A DNA stretch of 64,000 bases from Branchipolynoe longqiensis (GCA_030323885.1 CM059190.1:101044483-101108482); one strand, 5' to 3'; positions 21,105 through 32,843 are shown, numbered from the stretch's first letter. The notes: generated by a model from the sequence alone, not told the origin. Numbers and translations are program-made.

Positions 21105-21455
21105 AAAGTTCCTAGTGGGCTTTTGAGTTTCTGCCATTTTCTGAGATAAATACATTGTGCTGAACGTTATGATCTACGTTACATTAGTTTGAAGTAACTT
21201 TTAATTTAAATGGCTAACTTTGGAGATATTTGATGTCAAAACATGCCAAATTAATTTTGGCAAGCTTGCCAAAACTCTGACACCATAGACTTCAGTAGTA
21301 ACAGGTTCTAATACATTGACCTATTACGATGTTCTATGCAGCAACAAATGCTTAATAAATACACCAATATCTAAGTTGAATATGTAGAATCAAATCTAGA
21401 TAAGTGCCTTGGTTTTGAAGATTTGATGTTTTCATCGGACTATGCAACTTTAACC
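21105..21455 (+). mobile_element. MITE family A copy
   Basis: Interior words match (ATTTAAAGTTCCTAGTGGGC start; CATCGGACTATGCAACTTTA end). A partial reverse end at 21040-21100 (AAGTTTCCTAATCTGATGAA) precedes it. Confidence 0.7.
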
Positions 21456-21536
21456 GCAGTCATGTCGTAAAGGAACTAACTGTATTATACTTATACTTAT
21501 AGTGTATAGCTTCCCTAACGGGGTATCTCCCAGCTG

Positions 21537-21875
21537 AGCAGATCAGACGGGATGGCAGAATGAGTTGAGCATCCGTCTCGCGTTTTGGTAGATAGGTCGA
21601 ATTCGAACTCTGGTAGAGTAAAACCAATAACTTAAAAATTGATATGTGTCACTTCCTAGCCAGGCACTCGGCAGTATTAGGATAGGGCAAGGACTGGTTG
21701 GCTCAGTGTCAGGATAATGTGACTGAGTGGGATATTGGGTCATGGTGCTGGCAGCTTGGTCTCCCATTGGGGCAGCACCATAAATTCTCCATGGGTGCGC
21801 ACTGTCACAAGTCGGTACCCGTCCTGATATGATGTTAGATGTTGCCAGGATGTAAAACTCCAATAACCAACCAAT
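21537..21875 (+). mobile_element. tRNA-derived SINE family A, full-length
   Basis: Head AGACGGGATGGCAGAATGAG and a B-box-like GTCGAATTCGAACTCTG, then the body and the 3' words GATGTTGCCAGGATGTAAAA, closing in CCAATAACCAACC. Confidence 0.75.
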
Positions 21876-22007
21876 GTTACATGTAACTGTGTGGCTTCTC
21901 CAAGGAGTGATCGTCCAGCTGAGCAACCAATGTTGCGTTAAATTGAAGTTCATACTTATGCAATATACATTGTTGCGACAAAATAGCAATGGGGGACATT
22001 TAGTATA

Positions 22008-22432
22008 TATAGTCAGTCCCCACTGACACTCAAACACATTTGACTAAGTTGCGTTGATTTTTTGGCCCTGTGCCAACGGTTCTACACGGCAGACAGTATG
22101 CATGACCTTTTTACTAAGGTAAAACAGGAAAACATTTTAGCCTTTTTGAGGGCAGCTGGACTGTACCACCTTATATAGTTTACTAAATGGATTCTATCAA
22201 TTATTAATAAAACTTTTCTTTTTCTATGGGAATTTGTTTCCCTTGACCACAAATATATGATTGTGAGCTTTCTAATTTAATTAGTGTCTATTGGCACATA
22301 CTTGATTGTCTGCTTTTACATGTAAAAGCGATGGTTTGAACAAAAAACAAACATTTCTCGCCATGAATATGGCCTATGCTGCCGACACAGAGTAAAGCAA
22401 CCACCAATCAATCAATCAATCAATCAGTTAGT
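22008..22432 (+). mobile_element. Nimb/I-like LINE, 5'-truncated copy with CAAT tail
   Basis: From CAGTCCCCACTGACACTCAA it matches, in reverse complement, the 3' 400 bases of the element ending at 26290. It includes the ORF end (AGGGCAGCTGGACTGTACCA) and the 3' UTR, and closes in (CAAT)n at 22410-22430. Confidence 0.8.
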
Positions 22433-22499
22433 TTTTCTAACTGTAGGTGGCACATCGGTACTAGTGGGCCTAACCGGAGATACTACAAGACAACATGCA

Positions 22500-24015
22500 G
22501 CCAGTTTGCAGGATCATACCATTATTATGTCAGTACACAGGACCATTATGTCAGCATGTCAGTGAACAATCAATATGTCAGTACACTGGAATACAGTCAG
22601 TACACAGGACCAGACTGTCAGTACACTGCACTAGTCAGTACACAGGACCATACCATTAGTATGTCAGTACACAGGACTACAGTCAGTACACAGGACTATT
22701 CTGTCAGTATATCAGTTCTCAGGACTGCAGTCAGTACATCAGACTACAGTCAGCACACATAACCATACTATCAGTATACCAGACTAGTCAGCACACAGAA
22801 CCATACCACCAGTATGTCAGTACACAGGACTACAGTCAGTACTCAGGACCATACAATCAGTAAGTCAGTACACATGACGAGTCAGTACACAGGACGAGTC
22901 AGTACACAGGACTAGTCAGTACACAGGACTACAGTCAGTACACAGGACTATTTTGTCAGTATATCAGTACTCAGGATTGCAGTCAGTACATCAGACTACA
23001 GTCAGTACACATAACCATACTGTCAGTATACCAGACTAGTCAGCACACAGAACCATACCGCCAGTATGTCAGTACACAGGTTCACAGGCCCATACAACAG
23101 TAAGTCAGTACACAGGATTAGTCAGTACACAGGACTACAGTCAGTACACAGAACCATACTGACAGTACAGAGGACCATACTGCCAGTATGTCAGTACACT
23201 GGGCCAATCAGTAGGCCTACACAGGACTACAGTCAGTACTCAGGACCTTACGGTCAGTATGTCAGTACACCAGACTACAGTCAGTACTCAGGACAATAAC
23301 ATCAGTATGTTCGTACACATGACTAGTCAGTGCAAGGACTACAGTCAGAACACAGAACTATACCATCAGTATGTCAGTACAGAAGACTACAGTCAGTATG
23401 TCAGTACACAGGACTACAGTCAGTAGATAGAACAATATCATCAGCACGTTAGTACACAGGATTGTAGTCAGTACAAAGTACCATACCATCAGTATGTAAG
23501 TACACCGGACAACAGTCAGTACTCAAGACCATACATCAGTATGTTCATACACATGACTAGTCAGTGCAAGGAATACAGTCAGTACACAGAACTATACCAT
23601 CAGTATGTCAGTACAAAAGACTACAGTCAGTATGTCAGTACACAGGACTACAGTCAGTAGATAGAACAATATCATCAGTACATTAGTACACAGGATTGCA
23701 GTCAGTACAAAGTACCATACCATCAGTATGTCAGTACACAGGACTACAGTCAGTACAATCAGTACACAGGACCACACCATCAGTATGTCAGTACACCAGA
23801 CTACAGTCAGTGCACAGGATTAGTCAGTGCACAAGACTATACTGTCAGCATGTCAGTACACAAGAAAATAATGTGTGTATGTCAATACAGAGGACTAGTC
23901 AGTACACAGGGCCATGCCGTCAGTATGTCAGTTCATAAGATTACAGTCAGGAGACAGGACTACACCATCAGTACGTCAGTATACAGGAGTAGTCAGTACA
24001 GAGGACCATACCATC
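22500..24015. repeat. Minisatellite of CAGTACACAGGACTA-type units
   Basis: About 1.5 kb of irregular 14-45-base units (GTCAGTACACAGGACTACAG, CATACCATCAGTATGTCAGT). A higher-order duplication is visible: 22640-22830 and 22915-23080 share the same order of variants, as do 23300-23480 and 23545-23720. Confidence 0.9.
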
Positions 24016-24016
24016 A

Positions 24017-24775
24017 GGGGCCAAATGTATGGAGCCGGGTTAGCGGTCCTAACCCACGAGTCGTGCAGATTTCCCGGGTTAGCGGCCAAAAGTGTCAATG
24101 TATGTGCCAGCGTTAGGCAAACACCGCGAGAGTTAACGTCGCCTGCACTAACACCTAGCCATAGCAGGTTTAACGTCCGTGGTAGGGACCGACTCGGCCC
24201 AAATCTATTCAATGCGACCATATTTAACAGAATTACATACGCGATAAGTGAAATTTTATCAATTTAACCCTAAATCCGAACTGTTATTAACACTGCTGCC
24301 GCATTGGTGGCGATATTAATAGTGTCGAATCGATGAATGTAAACTAAACAAATCGCCGCCACCGCAGCGACGTCGATATCCATACTGTCCAACGTCATCT
24401 AAACATCGCCGCCACCGCCGCGACGTCGATATCCACACTGGCAGAATGCCAGTGGCAATGTTTTAGGCCCAAATCTATTCAATGGGACCATATTTAACAG
24501 AATTACATATGCAATAAGTGAAATTATATTAAATTAACCCTAAAATCGAAGTGAGATTAACACTGCCGCCGCAATGGCGGCGATATTAATATAATTAAAC
24601 GGGTACAGGCGCAGAGGGTTTCGCCAAATCTATAAATAACGCATTGGTTAGGTAACTCCGCCGTGCTTTGGTCACATACATTTCCTGTGACATATTCCAA
24701 CACCGACGTTAGCTAACCTGCCGCATGTCCTTAACACGGGAGCCGATAACAACTTGGTCTTACATTTGGCCCCAG
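24017..24775. mobile_element. Fold-back DNA element, copy 1
   Basis: The ends GGGGCCAAATGTA and TACATTTGGCCCC are inverted. Inside are repeated CCGCCGCATTGGTGGCGATA words and inverted TATTTAACAGAATTACATA segments. It shares this interior with the better-preserved element at 46575-47295. Confidence 0.7.
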
Positions 24776-25059
24776 GTCCACTACTTCAATGGCGACGCCA
24801 ACAGCAATTGTTTGAACCACAACGTCGCAATGTCCCCCATGAAATCAAATCTTTACCTAAAATCAGATACACCCCTGTATGTATACATAATATTTAATAT
24901 TCAAGCATTTTGCACATGTATACAGGACTGTGGTGTCGGGCCGACATCGGACAGTGATGTCGGACCGACATCGGACTGTGATTTCGGGCCGACTCAGGGT
25001 CTAATATCGGGACAATAATGAACTGACATTATGGTAGAACCTTTAATGAATTAAGGGCG

Positions 25060-25385
25060 CATTCCTTACACGCGGTATGCGGTATGCGGTATGCGAATGT
25101 AAATGCAGCAAAAAATCAAAAAGCATCTAAGTCAATGGGGGTAATTCCTTACACGCGGTATGCGGCATGCGGCATGCGGCATGCGGCATGCGGCATGCGA
25201 ATACTGAATCGGTCCATGTAGCGATCGGTGCGGCATGCGAATGCGAATGCCCATAGACAACAGTGTTAGAGAAACCTGACACTATGTGTGTGTGTGGGTG
25301 TGGGTGTGGGTGAAAGGACCCAAACCGTTCGTATACCGCATGCCGCATGCCGCATGCCGCATACCGCGTGTAAGGAATCCTAGCT
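25060..25385. mobile_element. MITE family D with ends made of tandem GCGGTATGCG/GCGGCATGCG
   Basis: The left end ATTCCTTACACGCGGTATGC plus five GCGGCAT units (25143-25200) and the right end GCATACCGCGTGTAAGGAAT preceded by GCCGCAT units (25335-25378) are inverted repeats. A partial earlier copy of the left end at 25065-25100 suggests a nested or duplicated terminus. Confidence 0.75.
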
Positions 25386-25589
25386 TTATACCTACCCGAA
25401 ATAAAAACACCATATAGGCTTGCACCTAATATATCATTCATCTGTGCATGTGTCCATATCCTCACCGTGCTGACCGGATGGTATAGTTGGGAGGTTAGAG
25501 TGCCCGCCACTTGTGAAAAGGTGAAGGAAGTCGTGGGATTGATCCATGATGGAGTCAAATCAAAAACTTGCAAAATATGCTTGTTCTGA

Positions 25590-25690
25590 CTTCCGCTTGT
25601 CCCTCAGGAAGGACTGAAGCTGAGACGAGGGTCACCGGGTCACAGCTATAGCAACCCACACCGGGAGTTGGGGTTGTGGCCCTCCCTCCC
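25590..25690. repeat. Hairpin repeat family E, variant copy
   Basis: GGACTGAAGCTGAGACGAGG .. GGGTCACAGCTATAGCAACC .. GGGAGTTGGGGT parallels 63240-63320. Confidence 0.5.
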
Positions 25691-25724
25691 ATATGCTTCA
25701 GAATAACCCTATTTGTTATACCCC

Positions 25725-26300
25725 TGTCACACTACGACGTAACGAGCCAACGTGAGCCTAACGTGATGATTTTTCGTCATTACGTTGCCGTACGTTGGGT
25801 TACGTTATGATGACGTCTTAATGACGTTAGAGTGACGTCGAGCTACGTCATATTACGTCGTGTTACGTCGGCGCGCGTCGAGGTTTTGAACCTGTTCAAA
25901 ACTTTCGACGTATCTCGACGTGAAGCCGTTACATCGGGATGACGTGACAATGACGTTAGGTAGACGTTCCGCGATCGTTATAGCAGCGTAAATGACGTTA
26001 GAGTCACATTATGTCACATCAGACCGACGGCCCGGGTGGGAGCAACGTGTGGGCAGCGTTTTGCACGTTACGGTCACGTTACGTTCACGTTACGGTCACG
26101 TTACGGTCACGGTTATGGTCACGTTACGGTCACGTTACGGTCACGTTACGGTCACGTTACTGTCACGTTACGGTGGCGTTACGGTCACGTTACGTCCACG
26201 TCGCACCCGTTATGGCGACGTTACGCTCACGTTACACTAACGCCCGGTCACGTCGCCAATTACCCCTCCCCCCTAACGTTGTCACGTTACAGCTAAGGTT
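25725..26300. repeat. ACGTTA/ACGTCA-rich repeat with (GTTACGGTCAC)n core
   Basis: 25735-26030 is full of TTACGT and GACGT words. 26065-26200 is a tandem array of the ~11-base unit GTTACGGTCAC. The CpG-rich composition contrasts with the flanks. It could be a MITE with an expanded interior; clear ends were not found. Confidence 0.7.
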
Positions 26301-28630
26301 GATTGATTGATTGGTGGTTGCTTTACGCCGTGTCGGCAGCATAGGCCATATTCACGGCGAGAAATGTTTGTTTTTTGTTCAAACCATCGCTTTTACATGT
26401 AAAAGCAGACAATCAATTATGTGCCAATAGACACTAATTAAATTAGAAAGCTCACAATCATATATCTGTGGTCAAGGGAAACAAATTCCCATAGAAAAAG
26501 AAAAGTTTCATTAATAATTAATAGAATCCATTTAGTAAACTATATAAGGTGGTACAGTCCAGCTGCCCTCAAAAAGGCTAAAATGTTTTCCTGTTTTACC
26601 TTAGTAAAAAGGTCATGCATACTGCCTGCAGTGTAGAACCGTTGGCGCAGGGCCAAAAAATCAACGCAACTTAGTAAAATGTGTTTGAGTGTCAGTGGGG
26701 ACTGACACCCAATACATTCAGGGGGAGGTTCCCCCTTGAGCAGAAAAGCATGTGTAAGCCACGAGTGGCCAATACGGCAGCGGCTAAGGACCACTTGGTC
26801 CCGCCGACCTCCCGCATGAGTCTGTGGTGGCTTTCCCACAGATGGTTCAATTTCTTTAAGTTTATTAATGTTTTCATCCCACTCATGTTGCCATTTGGAT
26901 TTTATGTGGGTGGCTATTAGTGGTTTCAGATCAGAGTGAGGGATCAGACACGGTTCAAGATCACAGTTCAGGGCCTTCTTCGCAGCCCGATCAGCTCGTT
27001 CGTTTCCTGTATGCCAGCATGGCCAGGCACCCAGCACAGGTGGATATTCATACCCATCTGTTGTCAGTTGGTTCATTTATAAATGACCGTTGCTAGAATA
27101 GGGTGATTCGTTTTCAGTCCAGCAACAGCCAGGAGGCAAGAGAACGAATCACTGTATATAACATAGTTAGTGTGGTTGGATACCTCGATACACTCCAAAG
27201 CGAGAAGGAGTGCTCGGGCCTCTGCAGTGAAAATCGAGCTCTGATCGGGCAAACGTACACCAAATTTTTCCCGTCGGCAGACTGCCGCAGCAGCTACCCG
27301 GCTTTGGTCTTTCGAACCATCAGTGTATATGGAGAGGTGGTCTGCAAACTGGCCTTGAATCTCTGCATGCAGTCCTTTGTACTCGAGTGGATGTGTCCCA
27401 GATTTCCTCAGTTCCGTGAGTCGGAGGATAACCGATGGCTTTCTCAACGACCACGGGGGATGTTCTGGGACTTTGGCATCCTCCAACACGTCCAAATCCA
27501 CGCCTAAGGCCTCCAAATGAGGTTTCATTCGGAGCCTCAGTGGCCGGATGTAATTTGGCCTGGCTTCATACCTGGATTCGTCATGTTGCTCGAATAGACA
27601 ATTGTGTGCAGGATTCAATGCATTAGTTTTTATCTTGACTACATATTGCATGGCCAGTTTGATTCTCCTGTTATTAAGTGATGGTTCATTGGCTTCGACA
27701 TAAAGGCTCTGAACTGGTGAGGTGCGGAAGGCCCCAAGGGCCAGGCGCAGTCCCTGGTGGTGGATCGTGTCTAGCAGCCCAATATATGATTTCCTTGCGG
27801 AACCGTATACTATGCTGCCGTAATCCACTCGTGAACGAACCAAGGTTCTGTACACGGAGAGCAGAACATCTCTGTCCGCTCCCCACTCTGAGCTGGACAG
27901 CACCCTCAGAATATCCAGCGCTTTCAGGCATCTTGTTTTCAGGTACTTTATATGTGGCACAAAAGACAGTTTTGCGTCGAGAATGAGGCCCAGAAATTTG
28001 GTTTTCTCAACGACTTTAATGGGATCCCCATCCAGGGTCAGCTCCGGTTCCGCATGTATTCTACGCAGCAGGCAGAAGTGCATGCAGACTGTTTTGGTCT
28101 TGGAAAATTTGAAACCGTTCAGAACTGACCATCGATGGATCCCATTTATGCTTGGTTGTAGCTGTCTCTCTATGACATTCATGTTAGCACCGCTGTAATA
28201 TAAAACAAAGTCGTCCACGAAAAGACTACAGGAGACCCCCTGCTTTACAGCAGCAGCAATACCATTGACCTTGACCCCGAAAAGGGTCACGGCCAGTATG
28301 CTGCCTTGAGGTACTCCTAGTTCCTGTGAGTGTAGGCGGGAATAGGTAGTCTTGACACGGACGCGGAAATGCCTGAAGGCTAGAAAGTTCCTGATGAAAA
28401 TTGGCAAGTGGCCACGAAGGCCAATCGCATGAAGATCCTCCATGATGCCATGCTGCCACGTTGTGTCATAGGCTTTTTCGAGGTCGAAAAAGACAGCCAC
28501 AACGTGCTCCTTCTTAAGGAAAGCATCTCTTATGAAGGTCTCCATGCACACCAAATGGTCGAGGGTGCTGCGGCCCCGTCTGAAGCCACATTGAAGGTTG
28601 GACAGGTGGTGTCCTGACTCCAGTAGCCAG
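26287..28630 (-). pseudogene. Nimb/I-like non-LTR retrotransposon: RT + RNase H, interrupted by assembly gap
   Basis: The minus strand carries RT motifs FRRGRSTLDHLV, FFDLEKAYDTTW, LGVPQGSILAVTLF and FVDDFVLYY. An RNase H domain follows (YTDGSKDQSRVAAAAV, FTAEARALLLAL, IYSDSFSCLLAV, then GNERADRAAKKAL) and a C-terminal CIGCQSPLTLKHILLSC zinc-knuckle-like segment. RT plus RNase H plus that C-terminus is the I/Nimb layout of animal LINEs. The frame stops at 27073 and resumes one frame over; the conserved WVPGH-type motif near 27025-27050 is also out of frame. There are thus at least two frame lesions and it is a pseudogene. The tail ends in TTGATTGATTGATTGG at 26298. The 5' part is lost in the N run. 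Confidence 0.85.
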
Positions 28631-29129
28631 NNNNNNNNNNNNNNNNNNNNNNNNNNNNNNNNNNNNNNNNNNNNNNNNNNNNNNNNNNNNNNNNNNNNNN
28701 NNNNNNNNNNNNNNNNNNNNNNNNNNNNNNNNNNNNNNNNNNNNNNNNNNNNNNNNNNNNNNNNNNNNNNNNNNNNNNNNNNNNNNNNNNNNNNNNNNNN
28801 NNNNNNNNNNNNNNNNNNNNNNNNNNNNNNNNNNNNNNNNNNNNNNNNNNNNNNNNNNNNNNNNNNNNNNNNNNNNNNNNNNNNNNNNNNNNNNNNNNNN
28901 NNNNNNNNNNNNNNNNNNNNNNNNNNNNNNNNNNNNNNNNNNNNNNNNNNNNNNNNNNNNNNNNNNNNNNNNNNNNNNNNNNNNNNNNNNNNNNNNNNNN
29001 NNNNNNNNNNNNNNNNNNNNNNNNNNNNNNNNNNNNNNNNNNNNNNNNNNNNNNNNNNNNNNNNNNNNNNNNNNNNNNNNNNNNNNNNNNNNNNNNNNNN
29101 NNNNNNNNNNNNNNNNNNNNNNNNNNNNN
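28631..29129. other. Assembly gap (499 N)
   Basis: Run of N within the LINE. The right edge resumes in a SINE-head fragment (GGGAGACGGACATTCAACTC), so the gap hides the LINE's 5' part or its junction. Its size may be nominal. Confidence 0.99.
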
Positions 29130-29377
29130 GGAGACGGACATTCAACTCATTCTGCCATCCCCTCTTGTAAAAGCTACTGCTGGCAAATAACAAACTTGAA
29201 AAAAAAACTAATTATAGAAAGGCAACTTGCGCGATTAATTAAACAATATATATAAAATGATAATTAACTTCCTATATTTCCACTGGAAACTTTCGGAAAT
29301 TGCTAAGCCTGTGAGGGGATGCCTGGGCTTTTTGGGAGGATTTGTTGTTGTTCCGAAACCAAATTTTCTATATATAT

Positions 29378-29715
29378 ATAGATTAGTTAGACGAATCTTA
29401 CCTGGGTATAGATGATGGATAACTGTTGTTTTACCGAGGTATAAGCCTCGGATAGACGTGGGCTAGGGAGAGGTAAGCACATCCGGTCCAGCAATCTTTA
29501 CCTACTTAATCAGGATAAATGAAACAAATAATCTAAAAGTACATCAATGGTGACAATGGTACTAAACTGCGAAGTTTCCTTGGTATAAGCAAACGAATAG
29601 ACGTGGAAGGGTGTGGCGGGAGGGCCCTAGCCCACGTCTATCCGAGGCTTATACCTCGGTAAAACAACAGTTATCCATCATCTATACCCAGGTAAGATTC
29701 GTCTAACTAATCTAT
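29378..29715. repeat. Perfect 91-bp inverted repeat beside the DIRS-like element
   Basis: 29378-29468 and 29625-29715 are exact reverse complements around a 156-base spacer. Each arm contains ACCGAGGTATAAGCCTCGG, itself nearly palindromic. The spacer begins AGAGGTAAGCACATCCGGTC, which is also the inner sequence of the far terminal repeat of the DIRS-like element (34740-34772, reverse complement). Confidence 0.9.
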
Positions 29716-29889
29716 TTTACCTCGGTATACAGCCTCAGGCTAGCCTCAGGCTAGGGAGAGGTTTACGTAATCTCATTTATCCTGTATTCTTATGTCACAA
29801 GTCAATAATAATTGTTAAACATACATTATCATCAATCAGCAAAATAACATTTTTGGTGAAATCGAAGTGTATTCTCACCTAATGCCGAT

Positions 29890-30842
29890 CTAGTCTTGTA
29901 GCAGCTGTCGGGCTAGTGTGCTCGACTTTTCCAATCGTTTGTTGTAGTGGGTAGCAAACGATCGTGCTGTTTTCCATCCTGCATGGGCCAGGATCCGCTT
30001 GACAGAGATGCCAAGCAGTCGCGCCTTAGACGCCATAGCACCTCTTGTTGAGTGTGAAGCATATTTGTCCGTGTCAACGCCTGCCAATTTCAACATACTA
30101 ATTGTCCATCTCGCTAGAGTATCTCGCGAAATGCCCTTGTGTGGCTTAATAAAGCTCACTAACAACTGTCTTGAAGTTCTCAAGTCCTTGGTCTTGGATA
30201 TATAGGCCCTAATGGCTGATACAACACAAAGTTTTGGGTCTTCTTTGAAACTACTTACACTAATAGTAGACAAAGGGTCACCTAATCTGTTAGATTTTAA
30301 CAGCTTTGACAAATCAAATGTGGCCTCATTTCTATCTATCTCTAGGCCATCTAGTGATAGGGCAACAATAGTTTGTCCCCTATGTCCTGTTACTAATAAT
30401 AAGAGCAACGCTACCTTAAACCCTAATTGTTTGAGATCTAAATGCCTATTATGAGGCCACTGTCTTAGCAAATCAAACACTACCGAAACATCCCAGAAGC
30501 GACTGTACTTCGGTTTGGGTGGGTTTCGTTGATAAATCGATCTTACAATCCAATGAATAACATGGTGTTTACCAAATGTCTCATTATTTATCCGTGGAAG
30601 GATGACGGATAAAGCACAGCGAGCAGCATTAATAGATCCAAACCCTAAGCCTTCGTCCTCTAACCCTCGGAGAAAATTACCAACTTGGGAAATAGTAGGA
30701 TTCATGGGTTTGACTTTCTTAATTAAACAATAAACACCCCACTTTTTCAAATATGTGGTATACATTTTAACTGTACCTTTACGCCAAGCATCTGCGACAA
30801 GTCTTTGTTGTGTAATTTTATCTAAACCGAATTGTTCTAAAT
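29890..30842 (-). CDS. DIRS-like tyrosine recombinase (integrase-type)
   Basis: Catalyses integration of the circular DNA intermediate by analogy with other YR retrotransposons. The first ATG is at 30765, but the frame is open back to about 30842 (LEQFGLDKITQQRLVADAWR). It overlaps the stop codon of the RT ORF in the -1 frame, so translation by reinitiation or frameshift is possible. Catalytic residues in order: Arg in TGHRGQT, the HSTR box (HxxR), HAGW, and the nucleophilic Tyr in ATHYNK. The N-terminal part (YLKKWGVYC..VGNFLRGL) resembles the SAM-like core-binding domain. About 290-315 residues, normal for the family. No stops or frameshifts. Confidence 0.85.
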
Positions 30843-32843
30843 ATTTATTTTAAAAAGGAATGCCAACAACGGTGTTGTGGACACGTCCCCTCTTTGTTTT
30901 AGAGGGCCTTGGTGTGTCAGATTGCCTGGTGATCTTCGGAATCGGAGGCAATCTTTGGCGGCTGCCTGTATGCCCGGTAGCCAAGGTTGCGTGTCCCAGT
31001 TGGGAACGATTAATATTGCGTGTGCTTTGTCCATCTTTATCTTTCGGCTTACCCGGCTGATCAGGCTGAATGGGGGGAAGATATAATAAAATTTATTCTC
31101 CCATGTGATAGAAAAAGCATCTATATGCCAGGCATCAGGTTCTGGATGCCATGACACATATTTGTCAATTTTACAATTGTTTCGTGAAGCAAACAAGTCA
31201 ACTTCAGGTTGGCCCCACTTTTGGCACACTGTGGTGAAAATGTCTGGATTAAGGGACCATTCCAAATGGTCATGAAAATGTCGACTTTTATGATCTGCTA
31301 AGGTATTTTGCGTTCCGGGAATATATGCTACTGTTAGCCAAACTTTATTCATTTGGGCCCATTCCCAAATTTTTCTAGCCATCGCATTACATGGCCTGGA
31401 CTTTGTCCCACCCATGTTTCGTACATATGCCATTGCCGTTGTATTATCCGTTAAAATACGGATGTGTTTACGTGGTACCTTAACTAAACTAGCGAGGCCT
31501 AAATAAATAGCTCGTAGCTCTAAAACATTAATGTGATCTGCATTTTCTTCTTTCAACCAACGTCCCCCTGTTGCTATGGAATCGCAATGTGCCCCCCAAC
31601 CTTCTAATGAAGCATCAGTAGTCACTACTGTATTGGGTTCATTCATCCGTATAGGATTGGGGGAATTTTGAATATTATTAAACCACCAGTTAATGTCTTT
31701 CATTCCATCCTCTGAAATAAACATTTTTCTTTCAAAATTGCCTTTAGTACGAGCCAACCCTAAGTTCTTATCTATTTCTAAAGATTTTATGTGGGCTTTA
31801 CCATATAGAATAGCCGGGGCGTAAGCAATAAGTATGCCAACTAGCACCGCGACCTGTCTTATCTTTGGCCTACTTAAGGCGACCAAGTGAGACGCCGTAT
31901 CGTGAAACTTAGTCAGCTTGTTATCGGGGAGTGAAACAGTCATACACCGTGTGTTAATAATAAAGCCTAAACATTTAAGTTCAGTTGTGGGGACAAAAAC
32001 TGACTTGTTATGATTCAAATAAAAACCTAACGTTGTCAGAAGGGAACATAAATCGTCAACAGCGTGTTGACACTCATCAAATGATTGTGAAACAATGAAA
32101 GAATCATCAATGTAAGGGAACATAGTATGACCCTTATTTGCCATGACCGAAAAAACCGGTTTCAATAATTTAGTAAACAAGCGTGGAGCGCATGCTAAGC
32201 CATTTGGCATACATGTAAATTGAAATAGTCTATCTTCCCAAATAAATCTTAAGAATTTGCGGTGTCCTTCAAATATCGGGACAGTATAATATGCATCTTG
32301 TAAATCAACACTAGCCATCCAAGCATTCTCTGTAACCAAGTCTCTGGCAGTGTCCAGGGAAAACATTTTGAAATGTTGATATTCTACAAGTACGTTCAAC
32401 TTAGTTAAATCTAAAATCATGCGAATATCGCCATTTGGCTTTGGCCTTGAAAATATATTAGAGATAAATTCTCCTGGGGTGTGAAGCACCTCTTCAATGA
32501 TACCTTTAGATTCAAAAAGTGCAACTTGTTCTGATAATGCTTGTTTCTCCAAATCATTAAATCTATATGGGAAAGGTACCCGTTGTTGTAACGGGATTTC
32601 AGTAAATGGAATCTTAACACCGGTAACAATATCTAAAATGTTAACGTCAGTAGTGATTTCGTACCAAGAAGAAATACAATTAAATATGTTCCCCGCACAA
32701 AATTCGCTTACATCTGTTTGTGTAGATTCTGCCACCAACTTAGGAAGTTGGGTTTGTGTAGCAATGTCTATTTGTTGCCTGGGCGTGGGAAGGATTGTTT
32801 CGGGGCAAACTCCTTCCTGAACGGGCGGTTCCCGTCGTTCCAA
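30837..32843 (-). CDS. DIRS-like reverse transcriptase-RNase H polyprotein
   Basis: 668 residues. RT: MILDLTKLN, MASVDLQDAYYTVPI (motif A Asp), MPNGLACAPRLFTKL, and catalytic YIDDSFI (motif C). RNase H follows: TTDASLEGWGAHCD, then INVLELRAIYLGL, ILTDNTTAMAYV and AYIPGTQNTLADHKSR. These carry the D-E-D-D positions. The C-terminal block PEVDLFASRNN...WENKFYYIFPPFSLISR is characteristic of DIRS elements. The frame overlaps the end of gag by 76 bases in another frame. No lesion is visible, so the enzyme could be functional. Confidence 0.9.
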   Translation of the reverse strand: MERREPPVQEGVCPETILPTPRQQIDIATQTQLPKLVAESTQTDVSEFCAGNIFNCISSWYEITTDVNILDIVTGVKIPFTEIPLQQRVPFPYRFNDLEKQALSEQVALFESKGIIEEVLHTPGEFISNIFSRPKPNGDIRMILDLTKLNVLVEYQHFKMFSLDTARDLVTENAWMASVDLQDAYYTVPIFEGHRKFLRFIWEDRLFQFTCMPNGLACAPRLFTKLLKPVFSVMANKGHTMFPYIDDSFIVSQSFDECQHAVDDLCSLLTTLGFYLNHNKSVFVPTTELKCLGFIINTRCMTVSLPDNKLTKFHDTASHLVALSRPKIRQVAVLVGILIAYAPAILYGKAHIKSLEIDKNLGLARTKGNFERKMFISEDGMKDINWWFNNIQNSPNPIRMNEPNTVVTTDASLEGWGAHCDSIATGGRWLKEENADHINVLELRAIYLGLASLVKVPRKHIRILTDNTTAMAYVRNMGGTKSRPCNAMARKIWEWAQMNKVWLTVAYIPGTQNTLADHKSRHFHDHLEWSLNPDIFTTVCQKWGQPEVDLFASRNNCKIDKYVSWHPEPDAWHIDAFSITWENKFYYIFPPFSLISRVSRKIKMDKAHAILIVPNWDTQPWLPGIQAAAKDCLRFRRSPGNLTHQGPLKQRGDVSTTPLLAFLFKINI

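Noticed and set aside
22500..24015. CRISPR array
   Set aside because: Units are adjacent without unique spacers and vary in length. The genome is clearly eukaryotic.
22376..24267. Several open frames over the CAGTACACAGG minisatellite
   Set aside because: Repeat-driven, interrupted, no conserved protein features.
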